Positions 10,290 through 22,990 of a DNA stretch of 64,000 bases are shown piece after piece. This stretch comes from Saccharum officinarum. Its lineage: Eukaryota > Streptophyta > Magnoliopsida > Poales > Poaceae. Within the stretch, counting starts at the first letter, position 1; every line of letters begins with the position of its first letter. The stretch lies in the NCBI GenBank assembly GCA_020631735.1, contig CM036170.1:67347737-67411736 (forward strand). The letters run 5' to 3'. Made by a program: the position numbers and the translations under genes. The notes under the pieces were generated by a model. That model was not told where the DNA came from, ran no database searches, and was given only the letters and a program-made list of their open reading frames with translations.

Positions 10290-13200
10290 TTATTAAAATG
10301 ATTTTCATAAATAAACTTTGTGAAACTTTGGTACCATTTCAAAGTAGGAAGTTTGTACTTTGATAATGTGCCATTGGTTGTAATGTTTGAACAGTTTTTA
10401 ACCTTTAATTAATTACCTAAATTTGCCTAACTAAATCTGTTTTAAAAATTCTGAACTGAACCTAGAATTTTAGTTTGGTTTACATGTTTTCAAAACCATA
10501 GATATTTCAAACTAGTGATCTTTTGATGCTGGTCCTTAAAGAAAAGTTGGAGATCAGAGAAAGATGAGCAACTTTTGTTAATGGAGATAGTCAAGTTTCT
10601 ACATGGAATCGAGAGAAAGAGAGGGAGGAAGAAGCTCCGTCAGACATGAACAGTGACCGCCAGCCAACTGCTAACCGCCTGCTCACCGCCGTCCAGCGTC
10701 TTCGTGCTGTTCCTCCGCGCGTGGCACGCACCTGCTTGCGTGGCCAGCTCGAGAACGAGCTAGCAAAGCCAGAAACGCCGTCCACGTCCTTTTAAATCAC
10801 CCCAACCTAACGCTGGTGCTCTTTCTCTTTTTCTCCCTCTCTGTTTCTTCGCTCGCCGCCATGGCTGAGCAGAGCAAGCTTCACTGCTGCCGCTGCTGTC
10901 CCCAACCTTCTTCGCTGCCGGGCCGAGCACCTCACGCAGGCGTATGCCAGGCGCCATGCCCTAGCACCGCTGCCACCGGCCCTCCCCCACAGCTCCGCTC
11001 GCCGCCGCTGCGTCTCTCCGCCGGAGCAGCCTCCGGACTGCCGCCTACGCTCGTGGCCAGGGAGCCACGGTCGGCCTCCAGCCGGGCTGGGCCCCGCCGT
11101 GGGTGCGGCCAGGCGCCTCCCTGCTTGCGCAGCCACGCGTAAGCCACCTCCTGCCACCATGACCACCGGAATCGACCGGAGCCGGTGATCCCTCTGCTCT
11201 GCTCTCGTTCAGAAAAGGAAGAAGGGTAAAGATTGGATTAGAAGTTTTTCTAAGATTCTAGATGCAAAGTCTAGACTCTAATGAATAGTGGGGAACAGTG
11301 CAGAAAGAGGACGCCTGGAATAGTAGAGACTACAGGTACAGGGTCCTAAGTGCATGGATAGTGTGCTACAGGCTTTTCTTTTTTCTTTTATGTTTTCAGC
11401 TGAAAATTTGAAAATTCGTAGTAATACATCAAAAAATTGTAAAATGAAAAATGAAGGTGTTCTGGAATCCTCATGACTATATCTATGCAGTGGATATATA
11501 ATCTTGCATGAATCAGTAGAAAAATCTTACTCTAGATTTTTGCCTATGCTTTTTAGGGAGAAATTCATATCCTGTAATTTCTGTGCTCCAAATGTCATGA
11601 ATTTTTTATGGTATGCTATTCATGTGATGCTTGATCTGTGGTAAAAATTTCAAGTTCATTGGTGCATGTATGACTGAATTCTTGATTTACCTAGGTTAAT
11701 GCTTGTTTATGTGCAGTTTCTGTTGAGGAACTGTTTTCATAATCAAAATTATCTTTTCTGTGTTTGTGATGTAAACAAAAGTTGAAGGTAACTTGCTAAT
11801 CTTTGTTGTCCTCCAATTCCATGATTTTAGGCCAACATATTTGGGAGTTATGAATTTTACAAATTCCCTGTCAGATTTTGTCCACGTTTGTACAAAAATG
11901 TTTTCTTGATAACTGTTGAATCATTTCAAGATGATAATAAGAAAGTTGTAGATAACTTCATAACCTTTCCAGAAAATCTAGGAATACCTTTGTTGGATGC
12001 CTATAACTCCAGTTATAGTCAAAACAAGTGGCTTTTGTGCTGTAGTCCAGAAAAATGACTTTTGTTAAGTTTGATTGCTTTAACTTGATATGGGTAATAT
12101 GTTTGTTAGTGTTAACTTATGCCTTAGTTAAGGTTGTTTTCATCTACCTAAAATAGCTGGTCACTTTGTTGTTTAATGATGATCAACTAATTAAGCTAAT
12201 AGATGGTCTTGTATGTAGGTTGTTAGAAATAATGTTTGTATTCGACTTGCTAGAACCTTCATCATATTTGTATGTGAGTTATATGCATGTGAGTAGTCTA
12301 AACTAAGATAATAGGGTGCAACCACCTGAAGCTTATTATTCCTATGTTGAATTGGTGTAAGGGAAATGCAACCTAAATCATTCTCTTGCTCATATGATGT
12401 TCATGCATGCTCTCTATTTTGGTGATCATGTTTTGTGGCCTACTTGTATTGTGTATCACCTTTATGAACCTTGATTAGGTTAATGGCTATGTCAAGTGTG
12501 AACCCAATAGCCCCTTCACCTCTAGTAATGCCATGCTAGCTGATTCTTGATAGATGAATGCCTTGTAGTAATTTAACAAAAATAACATGATTGAATGATT
12601 TGGATCATAACTTGCTATCTCACTATGGTAAATTGTGTGATGTTAACCTTCATTCATGTAAGTGCTTGTACCCAATCTATTATGACCTTGTGTTTGTCTT
12701 GCTCGCCTTCTTGTGATGCATTGTACATTACTCTTGTATGCATTCATGTATTGCATTGTTGCATCTCATCTAGGTACGCTAGATATACAATGTGTGGTCA
12801 TGGAGCACATGATGTTGGAGCTAAACCGAAAGATGGTGTATTGGTGGGGTAGTCCTGAAGATGGAAGGACCGATCGGAGTGGGCACCATAATTGGCGATG
12901 CTAGCCGAAGCAATGAGAAGCTAACTGACTGACATTGTGCTTCGAACCCAAGCAAACCTCGAAGCATTCTAAGCCTCCTACCTCTATTTTAAAATGCACT
13001 TGAGTATATCTTTTGTATCGTGCATTAAGTTATAAGAGTTGATTTGAAACCCATTGCTGCATGACTTACCTTGTCCATAATAACTATGCTTGCACCCTTA
13101 CTAGTATGTTTAGCTATGACTTACCTTGTCCACAATAAGAGTTATAAGAGTCACTCTATGCTTAGCTATGCTTAGACCGGTAAAAGTCAGGTGATTATTG

Positions 13201-13830
13201 TCACCTGCGAGATATAGGTGGCTACTCTAGCACAGTTAGCTATATTTGCTATCATGGAAAAGAACCATGTGATCATGATAACTGGAGACCAGGCGGGACC
13301 CGATGTTACTGTTGATGCCGGTTAGGTATGTGTTCTTTGATCCCGTCTGTGTCGCTTAAGGACTGTACCGTTGTCCGGCCCTTAGTTGAGATTGAATACA
13401 TATAACGGCCGGATAACTCATTCTAACTGTGAAACCACTTAGCTTGTTCGAGATGAGTTATTGGACCATTAGCATTGCTGGGAGGGGAGCCTGAAGGAAG
13501 GGAACTGGTCCAAGACCATGTTCGCTACGGGCTATGGGCTACGGGAAATTAATATGAGGATGCAGGATCATGAGTTTTGCAAAACGGTCCAAACTCACCG
13601 CCGAATAGAGTGAATGGTGACTCGCACGGGTGATGTATAAACTCGTGCGGGCGTGTGATATGGGCTTTACCCAGCTGGATGTAATCGATTCAAATCGCCG
13701 TCTCTCCCGGATAGTGAGAAACTTGGCCACTAACCAACATCGTAGTAATCTAATGGAACATGTTGATTATGCCAAAGTGGATATGGTTACTACTGTAATG
13801 CTTATTCGAGTTAATTAAGTGCTTGTTACA
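10290..13830 (+). repeat. Degraded gypsy LTR (solo LTR or fragment), plus-strand orientation
   Basis: Around 13187-13760 the plus strand matches, with divergence, the minus-strand sequence of the intact gypsy LTRs. Shared blocks include GTCAGGTGATTATTGTCACC with CTGCGAGATATAGGTGG, and AATCGATTCAAATCGCC with GGATAGTGA and ATCGTAGTAATCT. The layout also matches: AT-rich start, GC-rich centre (10600-11170), long AT-rich tail. No internal coding region follows, so this is a solo or truncated LTR of a related family in the opposite orientation. Both ends are approximate. The GC-rich centre yields ORFs on both strands that are not genes. Confidence 0.5.
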
Positions 13831-14153
13831 TGATAGATGCAAACATGTAACAGGAGGTGGTGGAGCAGGAGGGAGAGAGATAGTGAGAGAGAGGGAGGGA
13901 GCGAATGAGGGAAGGAGAGAACAGGAGAGGAGTAGTCATGATAAAGGGGAGGGGTGCCGTTCCTGACGCACAGGACCAGATTTCCAGTCATCACTGGAGG
14001 TCTGGTCAGGGACAGGAGGTCTGGTGCACCTTTGGTGGAGGCGCTTAGGAAAAACAGTCGATATCACGGATGTTTAGTCGAAAGCAGATGTCCGGTCTTG
14101 AGCTACGTAGTTCTCTTTTCTTGTCAATCCAAGACGAGAAACTTAGAGATCTA
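13831..14153. other. Purine-rich spacer between two LTR sequences
   Basis: GA-rich run (GGAGGGAGAGAGATAGTGAG and similar) followed by unremarkable sequence up to the left target duplication of the gypsy element (ATCTA, 14149-14153). No gene or clear repeat seen. Confidence 0.4.
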
Positions 14154-17100
14154 TGTAACAGAACCGACCAATTATATGAGATTAAGTTAGAAAATCATCC
14201 ACCGAGCAAACGATTTAGCAAACTTAAGCCCGTATCACCCGGTAGTCCGTGAAATCACGACGGATTTCAAACCAACTTACATACCAGCCAAGATCATAAT
14301 AAGTTCAACGGTCACCATCACAAGTTACATAAAAGTTCGCGTCGCAAATATATCGGAGTTTAAACATAGTTATTACAAACCGGTTTCAAATAAAAGTAGC
14401 GGAAGCATTTAGTTCAAACCACACACTCACACAGAGTTCAAAATAAAGTGCCAGCTCAGGATCATCTTCCCACAAAAGCATCAGACGAGACGTAGCGAAT
14501 GACCATTGCCCATGGTCTAAGCTTCTCCCATCGCAGGATAAAGGCAGTTGATACAGTAGCCGTAATACATCTGCCCATCTGCAACAAGTGGGAACAAAGC
14601 CCTGAGTACGAGAAGGTACTCAGCTAGACTTACCCGACAGAACCAAAAATAAAAGACACCAAGGATCATGACAGGCTTTATGGTGGGGTAGCTGACTCAT
14701 TTGCAAAAAGGCATTTTTAACATTTAAAGAATCTTTCCAAAAGCTTTGCATCAAGTTAAATCTTTATTAACCTGTCAACTACATTTGCACCTGTACTAGA
14801 GTAACATGTAATTAAATAGGTAAGGATAACCAATGATCATTAACAACTTCCATCACGTCATATTCCATATAACTGTCCAAGTGTTTTATCAAGATTACTA
14901 CGATAAAGTAACTCAAGTCAAGTGTTCACTATCCAGTGAACGATGGCGATTCGAATCGATTATTAACTAGCTGATAATTTATTCTTCACACAAACCTCAC
15001 TCACCCGCTAAAGTGAGGTATTGATCACCGAGTCAACCATTCAGGTAAAGTCTCGAGCTTGCCAGGAACCACATATACCCGGGGCCGCCCGACTGCTCTT
15101 TGGTTTTATCATCGCGCCCCCGTATCCTGCCACTACTGCTCCGGTACAGTGCGTTGCGGGCAATCCACTCGGCCCGAATAATCTCCCAGCTTCGTGGTCG
15201 AAGGGTACGTTATTCGGCTAGCTAAGTGTAAGGCATGCGTTCAACATGACTCGAGGCCCAACAATGGTCGGTCCTTAATCGACACAGACGGAAAACACTA
15301 CAGTCCGAAACGCTGCAAGTCTTCGTCCAGTCTCAATTTCACATTAACACTTAGTTATTCTACGATGACATACTTTTTCAAGCAGATCCAGGTAACCACC
15401 TATAGCTCGCAGGTGACAGGGAATCACCCGACTTCTACTGGTCTAAGCAAGCTAAGCATTTCTTGACTGCGAATACCAAGGTAACAAGGATATGGTAGAA
15501 TAGGGTAAACAAGGTATAATACAGCAACGGTCGCAAACAACTCCTAAACGTAATGCATCAGTTAAAGTAAAGCATTAATAAAATATTTGCAAACCGAGGG
15601 AGAAAATGCTCCGGGGCTTGTCTCTCTCGAAAGAGCTCGGACGGTGGTCGGGACACTCTGGAAGATCCTCACTGACCTCCTCGTCGACTTCGGGCACCTT
15701 CTGCTCTTGCACCTCGGGTTGCTCTTCCGGCTCCTCGTGAACTGCTACCGAAGTTACTTCTTACGATCCTGTATGATGCAAACGGATAAGTGTTCATGCC
15801 TAGGTGCATTGCAGAGATGACATGTAATGATCATGATGAATGAAATGTGGATGAATAGGTTTCACTTTACTACATAAAGTAGGAATACAACGCTTCTACA
15901 AGGTAGTCAACATCATCCAATAACATGTACTCGTATACTACTACCAACATTCTCTACCATGTCAGGTTACCACATAAATCTAAGATGCTTCAAAGATGCA
16001 CCAAAGTAAATCCTATTAACTAGTTATACATTAACAAGGTTAATTAAACCCTAATGGCAACTAGGTTTGAACAGCAACACCTAATTTGGTAGCACAGAAA
16101 AATCTGAGAAAATTACAGTAGCTTACTATCATCTAATCTAGTATGCCACAAAAATTTCATTGCATTTAGATTACTAGAACTGCCTACACAAAAATAACAA
16201 GCTAGGACCAAAAAATGAGCATAAAAATACTTTATACTATGAAAAGTATCAAACACCAGATTTAGTATTTTTCCTACATTATACAAAATAAACAATCAAT
16301 ATATAAAAATTATTACATGCATGTTTTATTCATATTTTTCTTTCTAGCAAAAAAACAATTATTAACAATATTAAACACATGTACTACACATAAGAATTTT
16401 TCTACAGAACATGCATGACATATAGTTTTCCTAGAAAGTACATCACAAAAGAAAGTTATTTCAAGTGGAACCATATTTTTCTGAGCTTTCTATGATTTAT
16501 TACATATTTAACAAGAAAACAACAATTTTAGTGATTAAATAAAAACCCTACAGAAAAGTATTTCAAACTTGACATGCAATATTTTTAAACTGTAGATCTA
16601 CTCATGAGAAACACTACAAAATTTGTTTCATAATTTTTGGAGCTAAAATAAGCAAGTTATGGATTTTAGAAACCCTTTTAACAATTTCTGAAAAATCATT
16701 TTCGAAAACCCTTTTAACATCAGCCGCTGGAAACGTTAGATGCACCCGGTGCAGTGCACACGCGAGCGCATACTAAGACTGACAGGTGGACCCGCGACCC
16801 CACGGGTCAGTCACCCAGAGGCGGGGGAGGCGCTGACCGCGTGGTTCTCGCCGCCGGTGAGCTCGCTGGCGGTGAGGTCACCAGCAGCGGCTTCCCCGCG
16901 GAGAGGCGAACTCCCTGCGCTAGCTTAGGGCACCGGAGGAGCTCTCGGGTGACCTCGACGGCGCGCATGGCGGGACGGTGGTGCGGATCACCGATGACAC
17001 ATCGGTCCCGGCCATGGCGAGGGTGGGTTCGGAGCGCACAAGGTACGCGGAGCCAAGACGAATGCAAAAACACGAGAAATTGGATGGAAAGGAGGGAATA

Positions 17101-18130
17101 TGGCTTCCTCCACGGAAGCACGAGCTCGGCAGCCATGGCTTCACCGTGCAACAGAAAAGCCTACCCCGGCCTTACCGTGGGGAAAATGAGGGCAACAGCG
17201 TGCGCACGGGATGGAGGAGGTCCAGGCGGAGCTGGAGGCAGATGCAATCGGAGAATGGTGCCGCGGTGGGGGAGCTAGACGTCGGCGGACCGAGCGACGG
17301 TGTGCGGTGGCGAGAGCTCCCGCTCGGCTTGCTGCTGCAGTAGAGAGCGAGTGCGCGAGCGCGGAGGGAAGCAGGGGACAGAGGAGATGTAGGCGGAGGC
17401 AGTGCGCGAGCGGCGGGGGCCACAGCGGCCACGCGCGCGGCGTCGCCGGCATGCGGCCGCCACGCGGCGGATGCGCTCTGCCGCGGTCGCCAGCGCTGCG
17501 CGCGAGCGAGCGGGAGAAGGAGGTCGCGCGGCGTGGGGGGCCACGGTCGCGCGGGGCGAGCAAGCGGCTGCGGGCGCGCGCGCGAGAGGAGATGGGCCGC
17601 TTTGGCCAGCGGGCCAAAAGGGAGGCGGCGGCCCGAAAGGTGAGGAAATCGTTTTTCTTTTCTAAATAAAATTATAGATTTTATAATTTGATTCAAATTC
17701 AAATTTTGAAGATAAAAAAAATATTTTCACAAGTTGCCCACAAAACAAAAGTTGTTCAAGATTTAATTCTCTACAACTTTCATTTAGGGCACTTTTCAAA
17801 ATTCTAAATAGATTTTGAATTAGTGATTTAAAGTCCAAATTTTAAATAAAACTCATTTTTCTGGAATATTTTTAAAAGCAAAATTTGGGGAGATTTTGAA
17901 TACAACAATTGCTCCAAAAATCATGCTAATTAGTTCTAAGTCATTTAGAGTTATAGCCCAACAAATTTTTACCACTCTTAGCTAGCAATTGCAATAATTT
18001 AGGGTTTAAACATGTTTTTCACAATTTAATTAATTCCAACTTATATTGCCATATGATGATGAACATGCATGAAATGTTAATGATTATGCTTTGGGATATG
18101 AATGCATGCTTAACACCTAGGGGTGTTACA
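14154..18130 (-). repeat. 3' LTR of the gypsy element
   Basis: 3977 bp, starting TGTAACAGAACCGACC and ending GGGTGTTACA on the plus strand, near-identical along its length to 24792-28773. The centre (16740-17650) is very GC-rich and the rest AT-rich. Adjacent on its right is the polypurine tract. Confidence 0.92.
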
Positions 18131-18142
18131 GCCCTCCCCCTT
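18131..18142 (-). promoter_or_regulatory. Polypurine tract
   Basis: The minus strand reads AAGGGGGAGGGCTG directly before the 3' LTR (TGTAACACC), the expected plus-strand primer for reverse transcription. It overlaps the last pol codons (KGEGC). Confidence 0.75.
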
Positions 18143-19560
18143 ATAAAAATCTCGTCCCGAGATTTGGGTTACGAACCATTTGTTATAAAAATCCTCATAA
18201 GCCTTTTGTAGATATTCACCCGTTTCTCAAGTTGCATCTCCTTCATCATGATGACTCCACTGTATCTTATATGTTTTCACCACACTATTTCGAGTAACCC
18301 TCTCTTTAGAGTCCAACACTCGAACCGGTTGCTCACGATATACCAAATCTGATTTGAGCTTTATGCCTCAAGGTTCGATTCTTTCCTCTGGAACACGCAA
18401 ACACTTCTTTAGATGCGATACATGAAAAACTGGGAAGATAGCACCCATTGTCTTAGGTAACTCTAACTTATAAGCGACTGGACCTTTTCTTTCCAAGATC
18501 TTATATGGTCCCACAAATCTGGCTGCAAGCTTTCTGCGTACTCCAAACCGTTTCTTCTTCATTGACGTGACTTTCAGATAAACATAGTCACCAACTTCGA
18601 ATACAAGCGGTCTCCTTCTTCTATCTGCATAGCTTTTCTAACGTGATTGAGCGGCTTTCATATTTTGCTGAATGATATGAACTTTCTTCTCGGCTTCTTC
18701 TACGAACTCAATACCATAATATCTTCTTTCTCCTGGCTCGATCCAGTTTAGTGGTGTTCTACACTTTCTGCCATACAAAGCTTCGAATGGTGCTATTTTG
18801 ATACTTTATTGATAACTATTATTGTAAGCAAATTATGTTAATGGTAACCATGACTCCCATGAACCTCTGAAAGATAATACACAGGCTCTCAACATATCCT
18901 CTAGAACAACATTAACTCTTTCGGTCTGACCATCTGTCTGAGGATGACAGGCAGCACTACAGATCAAACTAGTTCCCAATTCTTTGTGCAAGTGCTCCCA
19001 AAAGTGAGCAGTGAATTGTGACCCTCTGTCAGACACTATAGTCTTTGGTATGCCATGCAATCTCACAATCTCAGCAATATACTTCTCGGCACATTGAGGT
19101 GGTCTATAATCTGTCTTGACAGGTAAAAAGTGAGTTGTCTTCGCAAGACGATCCACGATTACCCAAATCGAATCATGTCCTTTTTGAGTAGTGGGCAAAC
19201 CTGTGATGAAATTCATACTTATATCATCCCACTTCTAACTAGGTATGGACAAAGGTTGCAACAATCTGGCAGGTCTCATATGAATTGCTTTTACCCTACA
19301 ACATGTGTCACATCTGGCCACATATGATGCGATCTATTTCTTCGTTTTTGTCCACCAATAACGAGGTCTTAGTTCTTGGTACATCTTGCTATTTCTGGGA
19401 TGGATAGATAACTTCGAAAGGTGAGCCTCATCCATAAGTTTATTCTTAAGCTCTCGATCCTTGGAAACAACAAGACGGTCGTCAAACCATAACACGTCCT
19501 GTTCATCCACTCTAAAGTGCTTGGATGGTTCTTCTTTAATCTTTTCTTTGATATGGAATA
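18143..19560 (-). pseudogene. Gypsy integrase with C-terminal chromodomain-like module
   Basis: The HHCC zinc domain is visible near 19440-19260 (HLSKLSIHP, CDTCCRVKA). The core has DDISMNFITGLP, where the first catalytic Asp is Asn, then IVSDRGSQFT and QTDGQTERVN with the second Asp and the Glu intact. The GPY/F-type region (RFVGPYKILERKGPVAYKLE, FHVSHLKKC) and a chromodomain-like tail (VRVLDSKERVTRN, VVKTYKIQWSHHDEGDAT, stop, E) complete it; the last stop replaces a Trp expected before Glu. Chromodomains of this lineage direct integration toward marked nucleosomes. Eight or so stops make this copy inactive. Confidence 0.82.
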
Positions 19561-19576
19561 TCCCTTTGTCGGTTTT

Positions 19577-21100
19577 CTAGCCTTCTATTATCTTACTCTC
19601 CAAAGAGCAACTAATCTGAATACTATGTAACACGACAGGATGCATCAGATCAAAACCATCTTCGAGCAAAGGTTGCGCATTCACGCAATGTGACTTTCTA
19701 CTCAAAGCATCTGCCACTACATTGGCCTTTCTAGGACGATATTGCACATTCAAGTTATAATATTTGATCAATTCTAACCATCTTCGCTGTCTCATGTTCA
19801 ATTCGGGTTGGGTGAAGATATACTTGAGACTCTTGTGATCGGTGAAAATATTGCACACATTACCAAGTAAGTAATGTCTCTAAATTTTTAATGCATGCAC
19901 TACGGCAGCAAGTTCGAGATCATGTGTCGGATAGTTGATCTCATGCTTTCTCAACTGACGAGAGGCATAAGCAATGACTCTTCCTTCTTGCATAAGAACA
20001 CAACCTAATCCTATTTTTGATGCGTCGCAAAACACATCAAAATGTTTCTCAATGTCCGGTTACGCTAGAACTGGAGCAGTGGTCAACAGTTTCCGTAAGG
20101 TGTGGAAATCTGTCTCACACTCCTCTGTCCACACAAACTTGTGATCTTTTTGTAGTAGACTTGTCATTGGCTTGGCAATCTTTGAGAAATCTGGTATAAA
20201 ACGATGATAGTAACCAGCTAATCCTAAGAAACTTCTAACTTCCGAAACTGTGGTTGGTGTCTTCCAATCCATAACCTCTTGCACTTTGCTCGGATCTACA
20301 GAAACTCCATTCTCTGATAGAATGTGACCAAGGAAAGGAACTTTCTTCAACTAAAATTCACACTTGCTAAACTTAGCATACAACTTATGATCTCTAAGTC
20401 TGGTCAAGACAATTCTCAGATGCTCTTCATGATCTTTCTCGTTCTCAGAGTACACTAGAATATCATCAATGAACACAACCACAAACTTGTCCAACTCTGG
20501 TATGAAAACCGTATTCATCAGATACATAAAGTATGCAGGAGCATTTGTTAAGCCAAAGGACATAACAAGATACTCGTACAACCCGTATCTGGTGGAAAAG
20601 GCGGTTTTTGGTATATCTTGTGGCCTAATCTTTATCTGATGGTAACCTGATCTTAAATCTATCTTGGAGAACACTCTGGCTTTGGCGAACTGATTGAACA
20701 AAACATCAATATGAGGCAAGAGATACTTATTCTTAATAGTTACAGCATTAAGAGGCCTATAATCCACACACATTCTCAGAGTACCCTCTTTCTTTTTCTT
20801 TACAAACAAGGCAGGATATCCCCATTCAGACTTACTTGGCCGGATAAACCCCTTTTTTAACAATTCCTCTAGTTGCTTTTTCAGTTCAGCTAACTCATCT
20901 GGAGGCATCTGATAAGGTCTCCTTGAAATTGGAGCTGTCCCGGGGATCAACTCAATTCCAAACTCAACATCTCTATCTGGTAGAAAACCAAGTAACTCAT
21001 CTGGGAACACATCCGGAAACTCACACACTATCGGAATCTGATGAATAGGAATGACTTCCATAGCACATGTCACACTTACAAGGTCTGTTCTTTTGGGCAA
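19577..21100 (-). pseudogene. Gypsy reverse transcriptase and RNase H
   Basis: RT spans about 21100-20000: [60 protein letters not shown] and the catalytic [11 protein letters not shown] (Asp-Asp intact). The RNase H/tether region follows ([75 protein letters not shown]). In-frame stops lie at 20351, 20060 and near 19868, and the block ends at 19577. Each is explained by a single change in a Trp or Gln codon. Confidence 0.88.
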
Positions 21101-21106
21101 TGGTAC

Positions 21107-21661
21107 CTAAAAAGTACCCTCTCCCTGGGGATCCTTAAGGGTAAGCACTCGACTTCCTGTATCTATAACTGCTCCCCATTCCTTCATCCAATTCATCCCT
21201 ATGATGACATCCAGAACTAGTCTAGGCATAACTATCAAGTTTACTTGAAACTTTCGACTACCTAATTCAAGGGTTGCCCCTCTAACCATCTGATTGGTTA
21301 AAACATCAGCCCCTGCTAAACTTATACGGTAACCATAACTTAAATCTGTGCATAGTTGTTCATGTTTCTGTGCAAATGCTTGGCTCATGAAAGAATGCGA
21401 TGATCCATAATCAAATAGAACAACTGCAGGGTTTTGGTTAACAGAAAACATACCAGCAGTTACGGGCTCTCCCTCAGGAATCTCGTCCACGGTGGTGTGG
21501 TGTACCCGAGCATTATAGGTATGTTGCTTCTTTCTGGGCGGATAAGGATAGAACTTTGAAAAGTGGCCGGGCTGATCACAATTATAGCAGGGTCCCTTCA
21601 CTACTCCCTTAGAGTTGCCTTGTCCCGCAGCTGCGGTTGTCCTTACTGGCGGCACTGCCAT
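21107..21661 (-). pseudogene. Gypsy zinc knuckle and aspartic protease region
   Basis: Continues the gag frame. The CCHC knuckle reads CYNCDQPGHFSKFYP, with the fourth ligand Cys lost. The protease follows: the active-site triad region reads VLFDYGSSHSF, where retroviral-type proteases have Asp-Ser/Thr-Gly, so the middle residue is replaced by Tyr. The flap and C-terminal Ile-Ile-Gly-Met-Asn-Trp motif (DVIIGMNWMKEW) are present. Ends at TAG 21107-21109. Both RNA binding and protein processing would be impaired. Confidence 0.8.
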
Positions 21662-21673
21662 CTTATACGGCTT

Positions 21674-22636
21674 CTACGGTCCCTTGTAGTTCTGGGTTTT
21701 ATGCTGTGGTGGCCTAAACCTTGCACCTGGTGCAGACGGACGATAGGCCGAACGATTAGCAGTGAAAACTCTTGGCTGTGATGGTCCTGACTCAAAGGCT
21801 CTCTTGTGAGTCTTGGATGCAGTGTATGCGTTGTTATTCTTCTCTTGTTTCAGACAATCACTGATGAAGTCATTGAATCTGGCGCGGGTATTGGTACCCA
21901 CATGCTTCATCATCTTCTGACCTAACCCTCTCTTGAAACTAGCAATTCTCTTAGCATTGGTGTCAACCATGTCGGGAGCATAACGACACAAATTGTTGAA
22001 GGCATACAAATACTGCGTCACGGTTTTGGTGCCCTGATTTAAAGCCAAGAACTCTCCCAACTTCATCTCAACCAGCCCTGGTGGAATATAAACTCCACGG
22101 AAGGCTTCAGTGAACTCTCTCCACGAGATCTGAGCATTTGGTGGGAAGGTGGTGCGATGATGCTTCCACCACATCCCTGCTGGTCCTTGTAACTGATGTG
22201 CAACATACTCTGTCTTCAGTACTTCAGTCAGCCTTAACACACGAAACTTATCTTCCATGGTGTTGATCCATTCTTCAGCGTCAAGTGGCTCAGTTGCTTT
22301 CTTGAAAATTGGTGGCCTAGTGTCCATGAAATCCTTGAAGTTGCTGTACTGATTCACCCCATTGCCACCACCTTGGTTGTTACCACGTTGAACATTGTTG
22401 GCAAATGTACGTAGAAAATCTTCCATGTTCCTCTGCGACTGCTCGGCATTGCGCTGACTTCCAAGAAACTGCGCAAAGAATACCTCTGCAGTGAGCGGTG
22501 GAGGAGGCGGCAAATGTGGTTCCGGGTGTGGCTCATTATGGTTGACGTTGTTTTCACCACTCCCACCTACCCCGGCACCATTACCACTAGTTTCAGCAGC
22601 CTCATATGTGGCGCGGCAAGTGTTTGACATCTGCAT
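21674..22636 (-). CDS. Gypsy gag (capsid) region
   Basis: 321 codons on the minus strand from MQMSNTCRATYEAAE, with a Pro-rich N-terminus and the retrotransposon gag domain core (DAEEWINTMEDKFRVL, GPAGMWWKHH, WREFTEAFRGVYIP, LGEFLALNQGTKTVTQY). This is the capsid protein that packages element RNA. The stop at 21674-21676 separates it from the zinc knuckle in the same frame and probably arose from CAG to TAG, so the original polyprotein ran on. Confidence 0.85.
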   Translation of the reverse strand: MQMSNTCRATYEAAETSGNGAGVGGSGENNVNHNEPHPEPHLPPPPPLTAEVFFAQFLGSQRNAEQSQRNMEDFLRTFANNVQRGNNQGGGNGVNQYSNFKDFMDTRPPIFKKATEPLDAEEWINTMEDKFRVLRLTEVLKTEYVAHQLQGPAGMWWKHHRTTFPPNAQISWREFTEAFRGVYIPPGLVEMKLGEFLALNQGTKTVTQYLYAFNNLCRYAPDMVDTNAKRIASFKRGLGQKMMKHVGTNTRARFNDFISDCLKQEKNNNAYTASKTHKRAFESGPSQPRVFTANRSAYRPSAPGARFRPPQHKTQNYKGP

Positions 22637-22990
22637 ATTTCAGCAACAAGTAATGATTAAGTGAAGCTGTAGTAATTGTGAGTGAATAAAAAATTATGCC
22701 GTACTGAATTCATTGGAGAGAACAAGTCATACAATAAAACAGAGGCACAATAATCGCATTCCAATTAAAACAACATCACTAATTAAATTACTTCAAATGC
22801 AAACATCACATCTATACAACTAAATTGCCATCATACATACACTGGACTTTTATGCGCTCAGGTATCGCATGACCAACCAAGTTCCAACATTCTACCAAGT
22901 CTCAAGGTTCGAACGAGAAACATCTAGGTACAAGAAACCAAAAGAAAGGTCATCGCGACAGGGCCTAGTAGCTAACGCAAGGCAACTAGC

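Noticed and set aside
10816..11166. ORFs on both strands in a GC-rich block
   Set aside because: They coincide with the GC-rich centre of a gypsy LTR remnant; no domain.
17141..17702. Long ORFs on both strands in the LTR centre (also 27577-28345)
   Set aside because: Present in both LTR copies, GC-rich on both strands, Arg/Ala/Pro-rich without domains; a composition effect.
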